A stretch of 64,000 nucleotides of DNA from Mycobacterium avium subsp. avium (GCF_009741445.1 NZ_CP046507.1:3472001-3536000), one strand, 5' to 3'; positions 19,528 to 27,889 are shown, counted from the first letter of the stretch. The notes: generated by a model from the letters alone, not told the origin. A program made the numbers and translations.

Positions 19528-20346
19528 GTGGCCAAGGACTTTCGCTTTGGAATGAGCATGCGGTTCTACAAGTCGCGGGAGGCGCTGCTCGACAAGGCCA
19601 AGCGCGCCGAAGACGCCGGCTTTGACATCCTTTGTGTACCTGACCATTTGGGCGCCGCGGCGCCGTTCCCGACGCTGACCGCGGTCGCCATGGTCACCAC
19701 GACGCTGCGGCTGAGCATGTACGTGCTCAATTCCGCGTTCTACAAGCCGGCCCTGCTCAGCCGGGACATGCAGGCCCTGGATCTGCTCAGCGACGGCCGC
19801 CTCGAGATCGGGCTGGGCACCGGGTATGTCCGCGAAGAGTTCGAAGCCGCCGAAATCCCGTATCCTAGCGCCCGCGAGCGGGTCGACTACCTCGAACACA
19901 TGACGACGTACCTCAAGGAACACCACCCGTCGACACCGCTGATCATCGCCGGCAACGGGGACCGGGTGCTGACCATCGCCGCCCGCAATGCCGACATCAT
20001 CGGGCTGACCGGCGCCAAGGTGCGCGACGTCGAGGACCCGTTCGCCGAGCGCGTCGAGTTCGTCCGCAACGCGGCCGGCGATCGGTTCGACTTGCTCGAG
20101 CTGAATCTGGCCATCACGGCCATGCCGCGCGTCGGTGAGACCGAGCCCGACCTCAAGCTGACCCGCAGCTACTCCCCCGAGCTGACCGACGAGCAGATCC
20201 TGTCGATGCCGTCGGTGCTCAGCGGTTCGCCGCGCGACATCGCCGACACCTTGTCGGCCTACCGCGACAAGTACGGCGTCTCGTCCTTCACCGTGCAGGA
20301 CAACCACATCGACAACTTCGCCAAGGTCATCGCCGAACTGCGCTGA
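19528..20346 (+). CDS. Luciferase-like F420-dependent oxidoreductase
   Basis: 272 aa from GTG 19528, with GGAG seven bases upstream; an ATG-like longer start at 19480 would overlap the previous gene. Typical LLM-class signatures: FGMSMRFYKSREALLDKAKRAEDAGFD, PDHLGAAAPFPTLTAVA, DGRLEIGLGTGYV near residue 90 and the C-terminal region of the mycobacterial TIGR03621 subfamily. Members are TIM barrels using coenzyme F420 or FMN. The substrate is unknown. It ends 49 bp before the tRNA-Arg gene. Confidence 0.85.
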   Translation: MAKDFRFGMSMRFYKSREALLDKAKRAEDAGFDILCVPDHLGAAAPFPTLTAVAMVTTTLRLSMYVLNSAFYKPALLSRDMQALDLLSDGRLEIGLGTGYVREEFEAAEIPYPSARERVDYLEHMTTYLKEHHPSTPLIIAGNGDRVLTIAARNADIIGLTGAKVRDVEDPFAERVEFVRNAAGDRFDLLELNLAITAMPRVGETEPDLKLTRSYSPELTDEQILSMPSVLSGSPRDIADTLSAYRDKYGVSSFTVQDNHIDNFAKVIAELR

Positions 20347-20395
20347 CGGCGGATTTCGGTTCTCGGCGCACCGCCCCGGTAAGCTCGGGCCGTCC

Positions 20396-20468
20396 GCCCT
20401 CGTAGCTCAGGGGATAGAGCACGGCTCTCCTAAAGCCGGTGTCGCAGGTTCGAATCCTGCCGGGGGCA
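20396..20468 (+). tRNA. tRNA-Arg (anticodon CCT)
   Basis: A full cloverleaf can be folded by eye in 73 nt. The acceptor stem pairs GCCCTCG with CGGGGGC and leaves discriminator A. The D arm is GCTC...GAGC. The anticodon stem CGGCT/AGCCG holds the loop CTCCTAA with anticodon CCT. The T arm is GCAGG-TTCGAAT-CCTGC. The CCA end is not encoded. Reads AGG codons. It marks the left edge of the accessory region, a common integration target. Confidence 0.95.
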
Positions 20469-20488
20469 CTTTGGTGTATGTATGACCT

Positions 20489-20574
20489 CGGTTGATGCTT
20501 GACGTTTCGGCTTCGGGTGATGCCTGACAGTGTTTCGGCTGATGCTTGACAGTTGTTTCGGCTGATCGGTGACA
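20489..20574. repeat. Solo IS21-type terminal repeat array (relic of another element)
   Basis: Three near-identical units of the form TGATGCYTGACAGTNGTTTCGGC are arranged head to tail (starting near 20493, 20518 and 20540) and close with TGATCGGTGACA at 20563-20574. Read on the minus strand the array begins TGTCACCGATCAGCCGAAAC. Multiple short repeats beginning TGT(C) are how IS21-family ends look. They are unrelated in sequence to the ends of the intact element at 20759. The rest of that element is missing towards the tRNA. Confidence 0.6.
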
Positions 20575-20753
20575 CAAGCCGTACATAGCTGCCAGCCGTC
20601 GATCGTCCGCTCACGCTGTGAGAGATCACGACGCTGCTTGGTGGCGGTAATCCGTAGCGGCCGCCACTCACCGAGGCGCTACCAGTAATACACGCGCGAA
20701 GGCGGAGCGATGTCGTCGAAAGCCGACTGCTCGCCGCTGCGCCAGCGGCCAAG

Positions 20754-20758
20754 CGCGG
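20754..20758. repeat. Target site duplication CGCGG, left copy
   Basis: CGCGG directly before the left IS21 terminus; identical to 23292-23296 after the right terminus. Five bases is within the 4-8 bp reported for IS21-family targets, and removing one copy plus the element restores an open reading frame. Confidence 0.85.
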
Positions 20759-20826
20759 TGTCAATGGCCAAGTAGAAGTCCCCGCTGGTGGCCAGCAGAA
20801 GTCCCCACTCCGCTGCGGGTGGTTGG

Positions 20827-21621
20827 CTAATTCTTGGCGGCTCCCTTCTTGTGGTCGGCGTGGCGCATCCGGTAGGACTCACCGGAGGTGACGACGATGC
20901 TGGCGTGGTGCAGCAGCCGATCGAGGATGCTGGCGGCGGTGGTGTGCTCGGGCAGGAATCGCCCCCATTGTTCGAAGGGCCAATGCGAGGCGATGGCCAG
21001 GGAGCGGCGCTCGTAGCCGGCAGCCACGAGCCGGAACAACAGTTGAGTCCCGGTGTCGTCGAGCGGGGCGAAGCCGATCTCGTCCAAGATGACCAGATCC
21101 GCGCGGAGCAGGGTGTCGATGATCTTGCCGACGGTGTTGTCGGCCAGGCCGCGGTAGAGGACCTCGATCAGGTCGGCGGCGGTGAAGTAGCGGACTTTGA
21201 ATCCGGCGTGGACGGCAGCGTGCCCGCAGCCGATGAGCAGGTGACTTTTGCCCGTACCAGGTGGGCCAATGACCGCCAGGTTCTGTTGTGCCCGAATCCA
21301 TTCCAGGCTCGACAGGTAGTCGAACGTGGCTGCGGTGATCGACGATCCGGTGACGTCGAACCCGTCGAGGGTCTTGGTGACCGGGAAGGCTGCGGCCTTG
21401 AGACGGTTGGCGGTGTTGGAGGCATCGCGGGCAGCGATCTCGGCCTCAACCAACGTCCGCAGGATCTCCTCCGGTGTCCAGCGTTGCGTCTTGGCGACTT
21501 GCAACACCTCGGCGGCGTTGCGGCGCACCGTGGCCAGCTTCAACCGCCGCAGCGCCGCGTCAAGGTCAGCAGCCAGCGGTGCCGCCGAGGACGGTGCCAC
21601 CGGCTTGGCAGCGGTGGTCAT
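20827..21621 (-). CDS. istB: IS21 helper ATPase IstB
   Basis: 264 aa, the usual IstB size. Walker A is GPPGTGKSH near residue 119, Walker B LVILDEIGF near 176, and sensor residues follow in the AAA+ fold (DnaA/DnaC-like clade). Its ATG overlaps the istA stop by 4 bp (ATGA). IstB oligomerises on target DNA and stimulates the IstA transposase. The gene is intact; only istA is broken. Confidence 0.93.
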   Translation of the reverse strand: MTTAAKPVAPSSAAPLAADLDAALRRLKLATVRRNAAEVLQVAKTQRWTPEEILRTLVEAEIAARDASNTANRLKAAAFPVTKTLDGFDVTGSSITAATFDYLSSLEWIRAQQNLAVIGPPGTGKSHLLIGCGHAAVHAGFKVRYFTAADLIEVLYRGLADNTVGKIIDTLLRADLVILDEIGFAPLDDTGTQLLFRLVAAGYERRSLAIASHWPFEQWGRFLPEHTTAASILDRLLHHASIVVTSGESYRMRHADHKKGAAKN

Positions 21622-23097
21622 GAGGCCGTCCCGTCGGTGGTGTTGATCTTGTAGGCCTCCAACGAGCGGGTCTCGACGGTGGGCAGATCGAGCACGAGTG
21701 CGTCGCCGGCGGGGCGGGGTTGTGGGGTGCCGGCGCCGGCGGCCAGGATCGAGCGCACGTCGGCAGCGCGGAACCGGCGAAACGCAACCGCCCGGCGCAG
21801 CGCGTCAATCAAAGCCTGTTCGCCGTGGGCGGCGCCAAGGCCGAGCAGAATGTCGAGTTCGGATTTCAGTCGGGTGTTGCCGATCGCAGCAGCACCGACG
21901 AGGAACTGCTGCGCTTCGGTTCCCAATGCGCAGAATCGTTTCTCTGCTTGGGTTTTTCGGGCGAGGACCACGCGAGGGTGCGGGTCTGGGTCCGTCGTAG
22001 TGTTCATCGAGGATGGACACCTCACCTGGGCTGACGAGCTCGTGCTCGGCCACGATCACACCGGTCGCAGGTTCCAACAGGATCAGGGCGCCATGATCGA
22101 CCACCACCGCCACGGTGGCACCGACGAGCCGCTGAGGCACCGAGTAACGAGCTGAGCCGTAACGGATGCACGAGAGGCCGTCGACCTTACGGCGCACCGA
22201 CCCCGAGCCGATCGTCGGCCGCAGCGAGGGCAGCTCCCTCAAGACGGTGCGCTCGTCAACCAAGCGATCGTTGGGCACGGCGCAGATCTCCGAGTGGACC
22301 GTGGCATTGACCTCGGCGCACCATAGTTGCGCCTGGGCGTTGAGGGCACGTAGGTCGACCTGCTCACCGGCTAACGCAGCTTCGGTCAGCAGCGGCACCG
22401 CAAGGTCGTCCTGAGCGTAGCCACAGAGGTTCTCCACGATGCCCTTCGATTGCGGATCCGCACCGTGGCAGAAGTCCGGAACGAAGCCATAGTGGGACGC
22501 GAATCGCACATAATCCGGTGTTGGAACAACAACATTGGCGACGACACCACCTTTGAGGCAGCCCATCCGGTCGGCCAGGATCTTGGCCGGAACCCCACCG
22601 ATCGCCTCGAGGGCTTCGGCGATCATCGCCAGCGTGGTCGAGGCTTTCTCGTCGGCGGCGAACCGCACAAACCGCCACCGCGAATAGGCCAGCACCGCGC
22701 AGAACACCATCAACCCCGGTGCAGCTTCGGCCCAATCCATCACCAGATAGTCACCGGGTGACCAGACCGCCGGACGGCGTTGATGCCGGTTAGCGTTGCG
22801 CCACAATACTTTCTGCTCGGCTACCAGGCGGCGGAAGTTACGGGCCGAGCCCTGATACCCGGCAGCTCGGGCGATCGGCAGCATCCGCTTCGCCGACATC
22901 TTGCCGTGTGATTTCTCGACTCGGGTGGCGACTAGATCGGTGAACGCGTCGAGGTTGCGTGGCCGTGGTTCCCGCGGGGGCGCGCCACCGGCCTCGGCCC
23001 GCTCGATGACCCGCTTGACCGTCTTGTGCGTAGTACCGCACAGCTCGGCCGCGCCGCGATACGACCCGACCTGGTGATACGCCGAAATGATGTTCAT
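21618..23097 (-). pseudogene. istA: IS21 transposase istA with a frameshift
   Basis: Starts at ATG 23097 (MNIISAYHQVG) behind AAGGGAG. It has an N-terminal helix-turn-helix (YRGAAELCGTTHKTVKRVIE) and an rve-type DDE domain with Asp in VMDWAE near residue 120, Asp in LADRMG near 176 and Glu in GIVENLCGY near 222. At the run of five T (five A on the coding strand) at 21953-21957 the frame changes: before it the protein reads ...RGPRPK, after it the +1 frame continues TQAEKRFCALG to the stop at 21618. With four A the frame would be continuous, so one base appears inserted (mutation or homopolymer error). The catalytic domain lies upstream and would still be made. Confidence 0.85.
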
Positions 23098-23291
23098 ACG
23101 CTCCCTTGCAGACTTCAATAGAGCTCCCTGGGCGGTGATCAAGTGACAGTTGGCGCTATCACCGTCACCGCCCAGGCCCTCAGCTCCCGGAAAAGACACG
23201 ACGAGCCCGCAAAGGAGTGGGGACTTCTACCTGGCCACCAGTGGGGACTTCCTACTGGCCACAGATGGGGACTTTCTCATGGCCATGGACA

Positions 23292-23296
23292 CGCGG
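23292..23296. repeat. Target site duplication CGCGG, right copy
   Basis: Partner of the CGCGG at 20754-20758, abutting the right terminus ...TGGACA of the IS21 element. Confidence 0.85.
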
Positions 23297-23588
23297 CGCG
23301 CAACGCCATGCGGTCGCGATGGCGTTGATTGCGATTCTCCTGACGGTGCTGCGGCCCCGCGTGACACATAGCGCAGGAGCAGATGTTGGTGCCGGTGTAG
23401 CGCAGGGTCCAACGGCACCGAGTCGCTGGCAACCAGCCTTCCCACCGGGAAGGGGGTCGCTCGGGAAGATCACAAACGGCGTGATCGAACGCGTGCTGCG
23501 CTTCGGCGTCAAGATCGCCACGGGCGAGACGCACCCAGAGCGGAACGTGGGCATCGGTGCGGGACAAGGCAAAACCTCCGGGGGACTG

Positions 23589-23629
23589 AGCCCCTGCCCG
23601 CTACCCCCGGGTGAGGGCGGACAGGGGCT
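23589..23629. terminator. Strong hairpin upstream of the split gene
   Basis: Thirteen-base arms AGCCCCTGCCCGC (23589-23601) and GCGGACAGGGGCT (23617-23629) pair with a single mismatch around a 15-base loop. It lies between the gene at 23761 and the split gene, both on the minus strand. It could end transcription of the first or attenuate the second. No U-tract follows, so a classical intrinsic terminator is not certain. Confidence 0.4.
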
Positions 23630-23760
23630 ACGGTGTCTCCACCGAGTCCCGCGCCCTGCGATGTACCGTGCTCACGCCTCTAAACATAACAAGCACAGCA
23701 AATCGAAATCGCCAGCCGGCCGATCGGCCCAGCATCCCCCCTTTGGCGAATCGTGGTGCT

Positions 23761-24108
23761 TTATGCGTCATGACCACGGTTCGGCTCCTCGAACCACAGA
23801 AGTCCGCCTGGTTCCGTGGAACCGACGGAGTGACCCATGCCCCAGAGCCAGTGGTCGTCTTCGTACCGCTGCGCCGAGCCTGGTGGAAAGTCGACCTCGG
23901 GGAACGGGTTTGAATCATTGCCGTCACCGCGGTGCGCCGCGGCCCGGCCCAAGCAGAACGGGCAGTCATCATGATCCTCAAGGTTCTCCAGCGCCCGCTG
24001 GGTGGACCGCACCTTCCGGCCGTCGGGTAGCTCAAACTCCTCCTCCATATCCCCGATGCTCTCACCGGACACCGACAGACTGAGCGCGCATCGCGCCACA
24101 TGATGCAA
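23761..24108 (-). CDS. Hypothetical acidic protein with a CPFC motif
   Basis: Up to 115 aa from TTG 24108; an ATG at 24048 (MEEEFELPDGRKV) would give 96 aa and fits the start of the acidic, protein-like sequence better. Notable features: ELPDGRKVRSTQRALENLEDHDDCPFCLGR, rich in acidic residues around a C-x2-C pair, and a tryptophan-rich C-terminus (DDHWLWGMGHSVGS, GGLLWFEE). No domain recognised. Composition differs from random high-GC frames, which supports a real gene. Same strand and accessory region as the split gene. Confidence 0.5.
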   Translation of the reverse strand: MHHVARCALSLSVSGESIGDMEEEFELPDGRKVRSTQRALENLEDHDDCPFCLGRAAAHRGDGNDSNPFPEVDFPPGSAQRYEDDHWLWGMGHSVGSTEPGGLLWFEEPNRGHDA

Positions 24109-24631
24109 TCCACTACTGCGACGATGCCTGGTTTACCTAAGGCCGATGGGCGGCGCAGCCGATGTTAGACCAGCGCCGTAACACGAAGACGTAATCCGTT
24201 CCGTCACAAGGAGTTCCATCGCGTAGAAGGGCCCTCACGGACCAACTCGGCACGGCGTTTTCCGCCGGGCAGCTCCGGCGCCGCACGCGAGCTGATGACC
24301 GCCGACGACCTCGCCAGATATCGAGACCGGGTGACGCAGTTGTGGCCGCCCGACCTGATCGCGCGGCTGCACCGCAGCCATGTTGAGCCGGGGCGCTGAA
24401 CGAGCGAGCTCCGCAGACCGGCTTGCGGCGACGTCGTGGCGATCCTGGAAATCGTTTGCCGGCGGCGGAAGTGGTTAATTCGCCCGGCCGCCCGCCGCCC
24501 AACAGCCGGGGGTCTGAAGCACTTCACGTCCCACCAACCGCGGGAAACAGGACTACCATCGGTGAGGTGCGTGTGCGGGAAGAAACGTAGCGGCCGTCGC
24601 CTCGTCGGGCATGACACCTGCCGGGCCTGCG
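24109..24631. other. Accessory intergenic stretch with a possible gene fragment
   Basis: No complete gene is supported. On the plus strand ATG 24297 opens a 33-codon frame to TGA 24398 (MTADDLARYRDRVTQLWPPD...), which reads like the C-terminal end of a larger protein; the same frame is open upstream with weaker composition. It may be the remnant of a gene removed during rearrangement of this region. The other frames here have arginine-rich composition typical of chance frames. Confidence 0.3.
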
Positions 24632-24850
24632 ATGCGGAAGCTAGTCGCGACACTGATCGCCGTTGGGGCCTTGACTCTCAGCGGGGCCACTGCTCACGCC
24701 GAGAACCAGCCGGCACCGCCGTCGCCGACCCCGCCACCCCTGGCACCGAAGTGCCTGAGTTTCGATTTCGGCCCGCCCGCGCACTGGAACTACCTGCCGT
24801 GCGGATGGACGACGGACGGCAAGCGGTGGATCCCGTTGCCCCCGCCGTGA
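24632..24850 (+). CDS. Small secreted protein
   Basis: 72 aa from ATG 24632 (MRKLVATLIAVGALTLSG). Basic n-region, hydrophobic core and likely signal peptidase I site AHA-EN at about residue 22. The mature part is about 50 aa, Pro-rich (PAPPSPTPPPLAP), then CLSFDFGPPAHWNYLPCGW with two cysteines that could form a disulfide. A start 21 bases earlier (24611) is possible but lengthens the n-region. Small exported Pro-rich proteins with this plan are common in mycobacteria; function unknown. Confidence 0.65.
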   Translation: MRKLVATLIAVGALTLSGATAHAENQPAPPSPTPPPLAPKCLSFDFGPPAHWNYLPCGWTTDGKRWIPLPPP

Positions 24851-24884
24851 CGGCGACGTCGCACCAAATGCGTTCCGCCGCGGC

Positions 24885-25271
24885 CTAACTGGCCTTGAGG
24901 TGCCCGCCTCCCCGGCAGCTGACGCCGCAGACGCCCGCATCCCCCCGGGCGTCTGCGAGCGAAAGCGCCTGGTCAATCGGAACACCACTGCAATCCAGGC
25001 CGTTGACCACCAGGCCCAGGCTGATCGCGCCGTCCGCGCGGGTGCTCTCGATGCACACCTCGATGTCGCGCAGCCCTGGCCTGCCCATGGTCCAGAAATC
25101 CGGGCGGTGACCGTCGAACACCGTGTGGCCCTCCGCACCGTCGTCGTCCCGGCACCCGGTGACGTCTGCCGCCGACGAGGTGGGCACGTCGTCGGGCAGC
25201 GCCGCCGCGGCGAGCGGAGTGAGCGGGTCGGCCAGGCCGCAACTGTCGTCGTGATACTCCAAGGCGATCAT
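24885..25271 (-). CDS. Conserved-looking hypothetical protein
   Basis: 128 aa with a good GAGGAG eight bases before ATG 25271. The sequence is acidic, and mid-protein GLRDIEVCIESTRADGAISLGLVVNGLDC suggests a beta-rich fold. Six cysteines are present in all, including CGVSC near the end. No signal peptide or membrane segment. It lies 39 bp after the end of the secreted DUF4185 gene on the same strand, so it may be co-transcribed with it. Function unknown. Confidence 0.55.
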   Translation of the reverse strand: MIALEYHDDSCGLADPLTPLAAAALPDDVPTSSAADVTGCRDDDGAEGHTVFDGHRPDFWTMGRPGLRDIEVCIESTRADGAISLGLVVNGLDCSGVPIDQALSLADARGDAGVCGVSCRGGGHLKAS

Positions 25272-25310
25272 CGTCGCGCTCCTCTCACTCGGCCACCGGA
25301 CGGGACAGCT

Positions 25311-26852
25311 CTACGGCAGAACGGTGTGCATCAACATCACGTCGTATGCCGACCACAGCGACAGGTTGAAGTACAGGTCTCGCCCCGAGGACCAGGGATG
25401 GATCATCGGCGCGTAGATGCCACCGGGCATTTGGAACGAGGACACCAACGGCTGCTCGGGACTCCACGGCCCCTGCGGGGTCGGCGCGGTCCGCGCCACG
25501 ACGTCGTTGCTGCCGCCGTCGGTGTAAAGCACCAGGTATTGCTTGAGATAACTGTTGTACTGGGCCGACATCTCGCCCACCGGGCCGGGGAAGATCGGCG
25601 TCGCCGCACCGGGGTTGTTTGCCACCCAGTGCCCACCGTTGTCGCCGTTCCAGTATTGGTACTTGGTCAGGTCGGGCAATTGGTTCGGCGGAACGCGGGA
25701 CAAGAATGCCGCCCCGCCGCGCCCCGAGGGCGTCCCGAACTGGTAGATGTAGCCGTCGTTGCCCTTGAGGAACGCGCCCATCTGGAAGTTCTCGTTGCCG
25801 GGCGTAAACCCGGCTCCCGGAATGGCATCCGGCGACGCCGTGCGAATCGAGGTCGGGAAGATCCCCCAGTTCTGGCCGTTGTCGGTGGACCGCGCGATCG
25901 CCGAGTAGTTGGTCGACCATTCGCCGTCACGGCCCCACTGGCGGATGGACATGTAGCTCATGTATTGGGTTCTGCCCATCGACATGCCCGACGTGGGAAT
26001 GATGCCGGTCTCGTGCGCCGCCTTGTGGATGGTGTTGACGACCTGTTTGGAAAGCCCGGGCGCCCACACCGGTGAGCCGGAGTACCTGTCGTTGGGCACG
26101 CCGTCGGCGATGTGGATTCCGTGCGAAAGGTCGTGATCGTTGCTGCGGAACAGCGTGTTGTAGCGCCATTGCTGGCCGTGCACCTTGCAGTAGCCGAAGG
26201 TGTCGCCGAAGGCCATCAGCACCTGGCGGTTGGCGGGATCGCCGTTGTCCCAAGCGATCCCGAGATCGGTGCCGGAGATACTGAAACGTTGCAGGGTCTT
26301 GTTCGGGCCGTTGGGTCCGGTCACCCAGTCGACCAGCGACGTCGGGGCGCCCGCGATCGACGGGGGCGGCGGACCCGGCGCGGGTTGCGGCTGAGGCTGC
26401 GGCTGCGGCATCGGGGCGGCGTTCGGGCGCAGCTGGTTGGCATTCGGCGGTACCGCCCCGCCGGGTGTGGGCGGGTTGGGTCCCGGCGGCAACACCTCGG
26501 CTTGCGGATACATCGGTGCGGACGGGTCGGGCCCGGGCCCCTCGGCCCGCGGGTGCACCGGTGCGGAGTACTGCCGGCCCGGTGCGCTCGGCTTGAGCAA
26601 GGACGAGATCAGCGGACCCAGCTTGGGCAGCGGCGCCTGGTCGTTGGTGTGGGTGGGCCTGCGGCCGGTCGGCGGCTGCACAACCGGCTGCGGTGCGGGC
26701 ATCGCCGGCGGCGCGGCGGGCGGGTCCACGTTGGCTTCGGGAGCCCCACACGGTGTGGCGTTCGCGGTTGGCGCGGGTCCCACCACGAGGACGAATCCGA
26801 CAGCGGCCGCCGACGCCATCGATAGCGACACACTTCGCAGAAACGCCGACAT
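25311..26852 (-). CDS. Exported DUF4185-domain protein with proline-rich linker
   Basis: 513 aa from ATG 26852 (MSAFLRSVSLSMASAAAVG) with GAAAGG upstream. Signal peptide with likely cleavage after ANA near residue 32. Residues about 40-180 are Pro/Ala-rich with PQPQPQPQP repeats, i.e. an extended wall-spanning linker. Residues about 185-510 match the DUF4185 beta-propeller-like, glycosidase-related fold (WVTGPNGPN, FGDTFGYC, RSTDNGQNWG, PWSPEQPLVSS, GGIYAPMIHPWS). Members are secreted actinobacterial proteins; carbohydrate binding or hydrolysis is inferred from the fold only. Confidence 0.8.
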   Translation of the reverse strand: MSAFLRSVSLSMASAAAVGFVLVVGPAPTANATPCGAPEANVDPPAAPPAMPAPQPVVQPPTGRRPTHTNDQAPLPKLGPLISSLLKPSAPGRQYSAPVHPRAEGPGPDPSAPMYPQAEVLPPGPNPPTPGGAVPPNANQLRPNAAPMPQPQPQPQPAPGPPPPSIAGAPTSLVDWVTGPNGPNKTLQRFSISGTDLGIAWDNGDPANRQVLMAFGDTFGYCKVHGQQWRYNTLFRSNDHDLSHGIHIADGVPNDRYSGSPVWAPGLSKQVVNTIHKAAHETGIIPTSGMSMGRTQYMSYMSIRQWGRDGEWSTNYSAIARSTDNGQNWGIFPTSIRTASPDAIPGAGFTPGNENFQMGAFLKGNDGYIYQFGTPSGRGGAAFLSRVPPNQLPDLTKYQYWNGDNGGHWVANNPGAATPIFPGPVGEMSAQYNSYLKQYLVLYTDGGSNDVVARTAPTPQGPWSPEQPLVSSFQMPGGIYAPMIHPWSSGRDLYFNLSLWSAYDVMLMHTVLP

Positions 26853-27889
26853 GTAACACCTTTCGAGGGGGTTGGACACCGCGTTGACGTCCATACTTGG
26901 CTCCTGTGACGATAGTGAGCAGCGGGGCAAATGTGACCAGTGATGAGCTGATAGGTATGCATCCGTGACCGTGTCGCAATGCGTCGGCTCCCCGGCCGCG
27001 ACGCAGGTTTAGCCATTAACTCAGCGGTAGATCCACGCAGGTGACGAGTCTTTCAGCGTTCGCCAACAGCGGAGTGGCCGGGTGTCCGGGCGATGCGGTG
27101 AGCGGTGCCAGGATGGGCCCCATCGGCGGCGCGTCCGCCCGCCCCGCCGGCCGCCGGTTTGTCGCTAGAAGGTGGGCACTTCGTCGCTCGGCGGTCGCCC
27201 GCCCGGCGCCGGGCCCGCGTCGGTCGCACAGTTTGCTGGACGGCTGCCGAACGCGCGGCCGGCGCCCGCGTGTGCCCGCCCGCGTCGCAGACGGATGCGG
27301 CGCCGAGACGCGGCGTGACCCCATCGGATCGCCACCGGCTCCGCATCGGTACAAGCGCACCACATCGTCGCAGCTCAGGCTTCCCGTCGCGGGCATGCTC
27401 GACGGTTTCCGGCGCCTCGCCGAAACACGAATCGTCGTTAACCCAACGGGGCGCCGGCGTCGTGGCACACTCAAAGAGATTGGGTCATCATGTTTGTCGA
27501 CCATGATCGGCGGCAATGATCCATCAGAGACGAGCGCGTCGGCCGGCCTTCGCGCCCGTCTAGGTCCCGTCGGTTCAGCCCGAGAGCCGACGGGGCCGCC
27601 CTTTTCCCACCCTCTCGAATCCCCACCGAGCACACCGGCTCGCCGCTAGGCCTCAACAACGGCGCCGCCCGGGGGTAGCGTTCGGGCTATGCACGGGTCG
27701 AGCGGTCGGCCGATTATCGGCGCTAACCCCGACGATTTTGCTCGCATCGCCAACGGAGCAATCCTTGGGCGAAGGCAGCCGAGCATGACGATCGTCGCCA
27801 CATTCCTGTCCACCCCGCCCGAGGACGACCACCACCCCTACCGGAGCGGGAAAAGCCCGCAGACCACGAGTTCCCGTCGGCCTGACGGC
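26853..27889. other. About 1 kb without a convincing gene
   Basis: Several long frames exist, but all are Arg/Pro-rich and none has a good start or a recognisable domain. The left 150 bp should contain the promoter of the DUF4185 gene. The central part (27100-27400) is unusually GC-rich. A perfect 8-bp hairpin occurs at 27566-27594. This could be a decayed gene, an untranslated leader, or a small RNA locus; the sequence alone does not decide. Confidence 0.4.
27566..27594. terminator. Perfect hairpin, possible terminator
   Basis: CCCGTCGG (27566-27573) and CCGACGGG (27587-27594) pair perfectly over a 13-base loop. On the plus strand GCCGCCCTTTT follows, giving a short T run about 7 bases after the stem. 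No plus-strand gene precedes it, so if it is a terminator it would end an unannotated transcript. Confidence 0.35.

Larger units (their letters stand above)
20759..23291 (-). mobile_element. IS21-family insertion sequence, complete with ends and target duplication
   Basis: 2533 bp. The ends are imperfect inverted repeats: left TGTCAATGGCCA..GAAGTCCCC (20759-20783), right the complement of TGTCCATGGCCA..AAAGTCCCC (23267-23291). Both ends repeat a 22-bp unit containing GGGGACTTCT and TGGCCA: two copies at left (20764-20785, 20788-20808) and three at right (23217-23238, 23241-23262, 23265-23286, period 24). A 5-bp direct repeat CGCGG flanks it (20754-20758 and 23292-23296). It carries istA and istB on the minus strand. 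It interrupts a small gene on the same strand. Confidence 0.92.
20679..23567 (-). pseudogene. Small cysteine-containing protein gene split by the IS21 element
   Basis: The 5' part runs from TTG 23567, with a perfect GGAGG seven bases upstream, down to 23292. It starts LSRTDAHVPLWVRLARGD and carries a C-x9-C-x-C-x2-C cluster (CRWTLRYTGTNICSCAMC) and a basic HRQENRNQRHRDRM stretch. Deleting the IS and one copy of CGCGG joins codon GCG (23294-23292) to CTT (20753-20751). The frame then continues LGRWRSGEQSAFDDIAPPSRVYYW to TAG at 20681-20679, giving 116 aa. The cysteines suggest a small zinc-binding protein. I do not recognise a function; similar sequences occur in actinobacterial accessory regions, from memory. 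Confidence 0.8.

Noticed and set aside
20327..20764. Minus-strand frame across the tRNA giving a peptide of the GRIRTCDTGFRRAVLYPLSYEG type
   Set aside because: This peptide is the antisense translation of the tRNA-Arg gene, a known source of false proteins.
20396..24900. Genomic island bounded by a tRNA-derived attachment repeat
   Set aside because: No second copy of the tRNA 3' end and no integrase gene are seen; the region is better explained by insertion sequences.
27016..27633. 205-codon minus-strand frame in the gene-poor region
   Set aside because: Arg/Pro-rich with no ribosome binding site or domain; overlaps equally long frames on the other strand.
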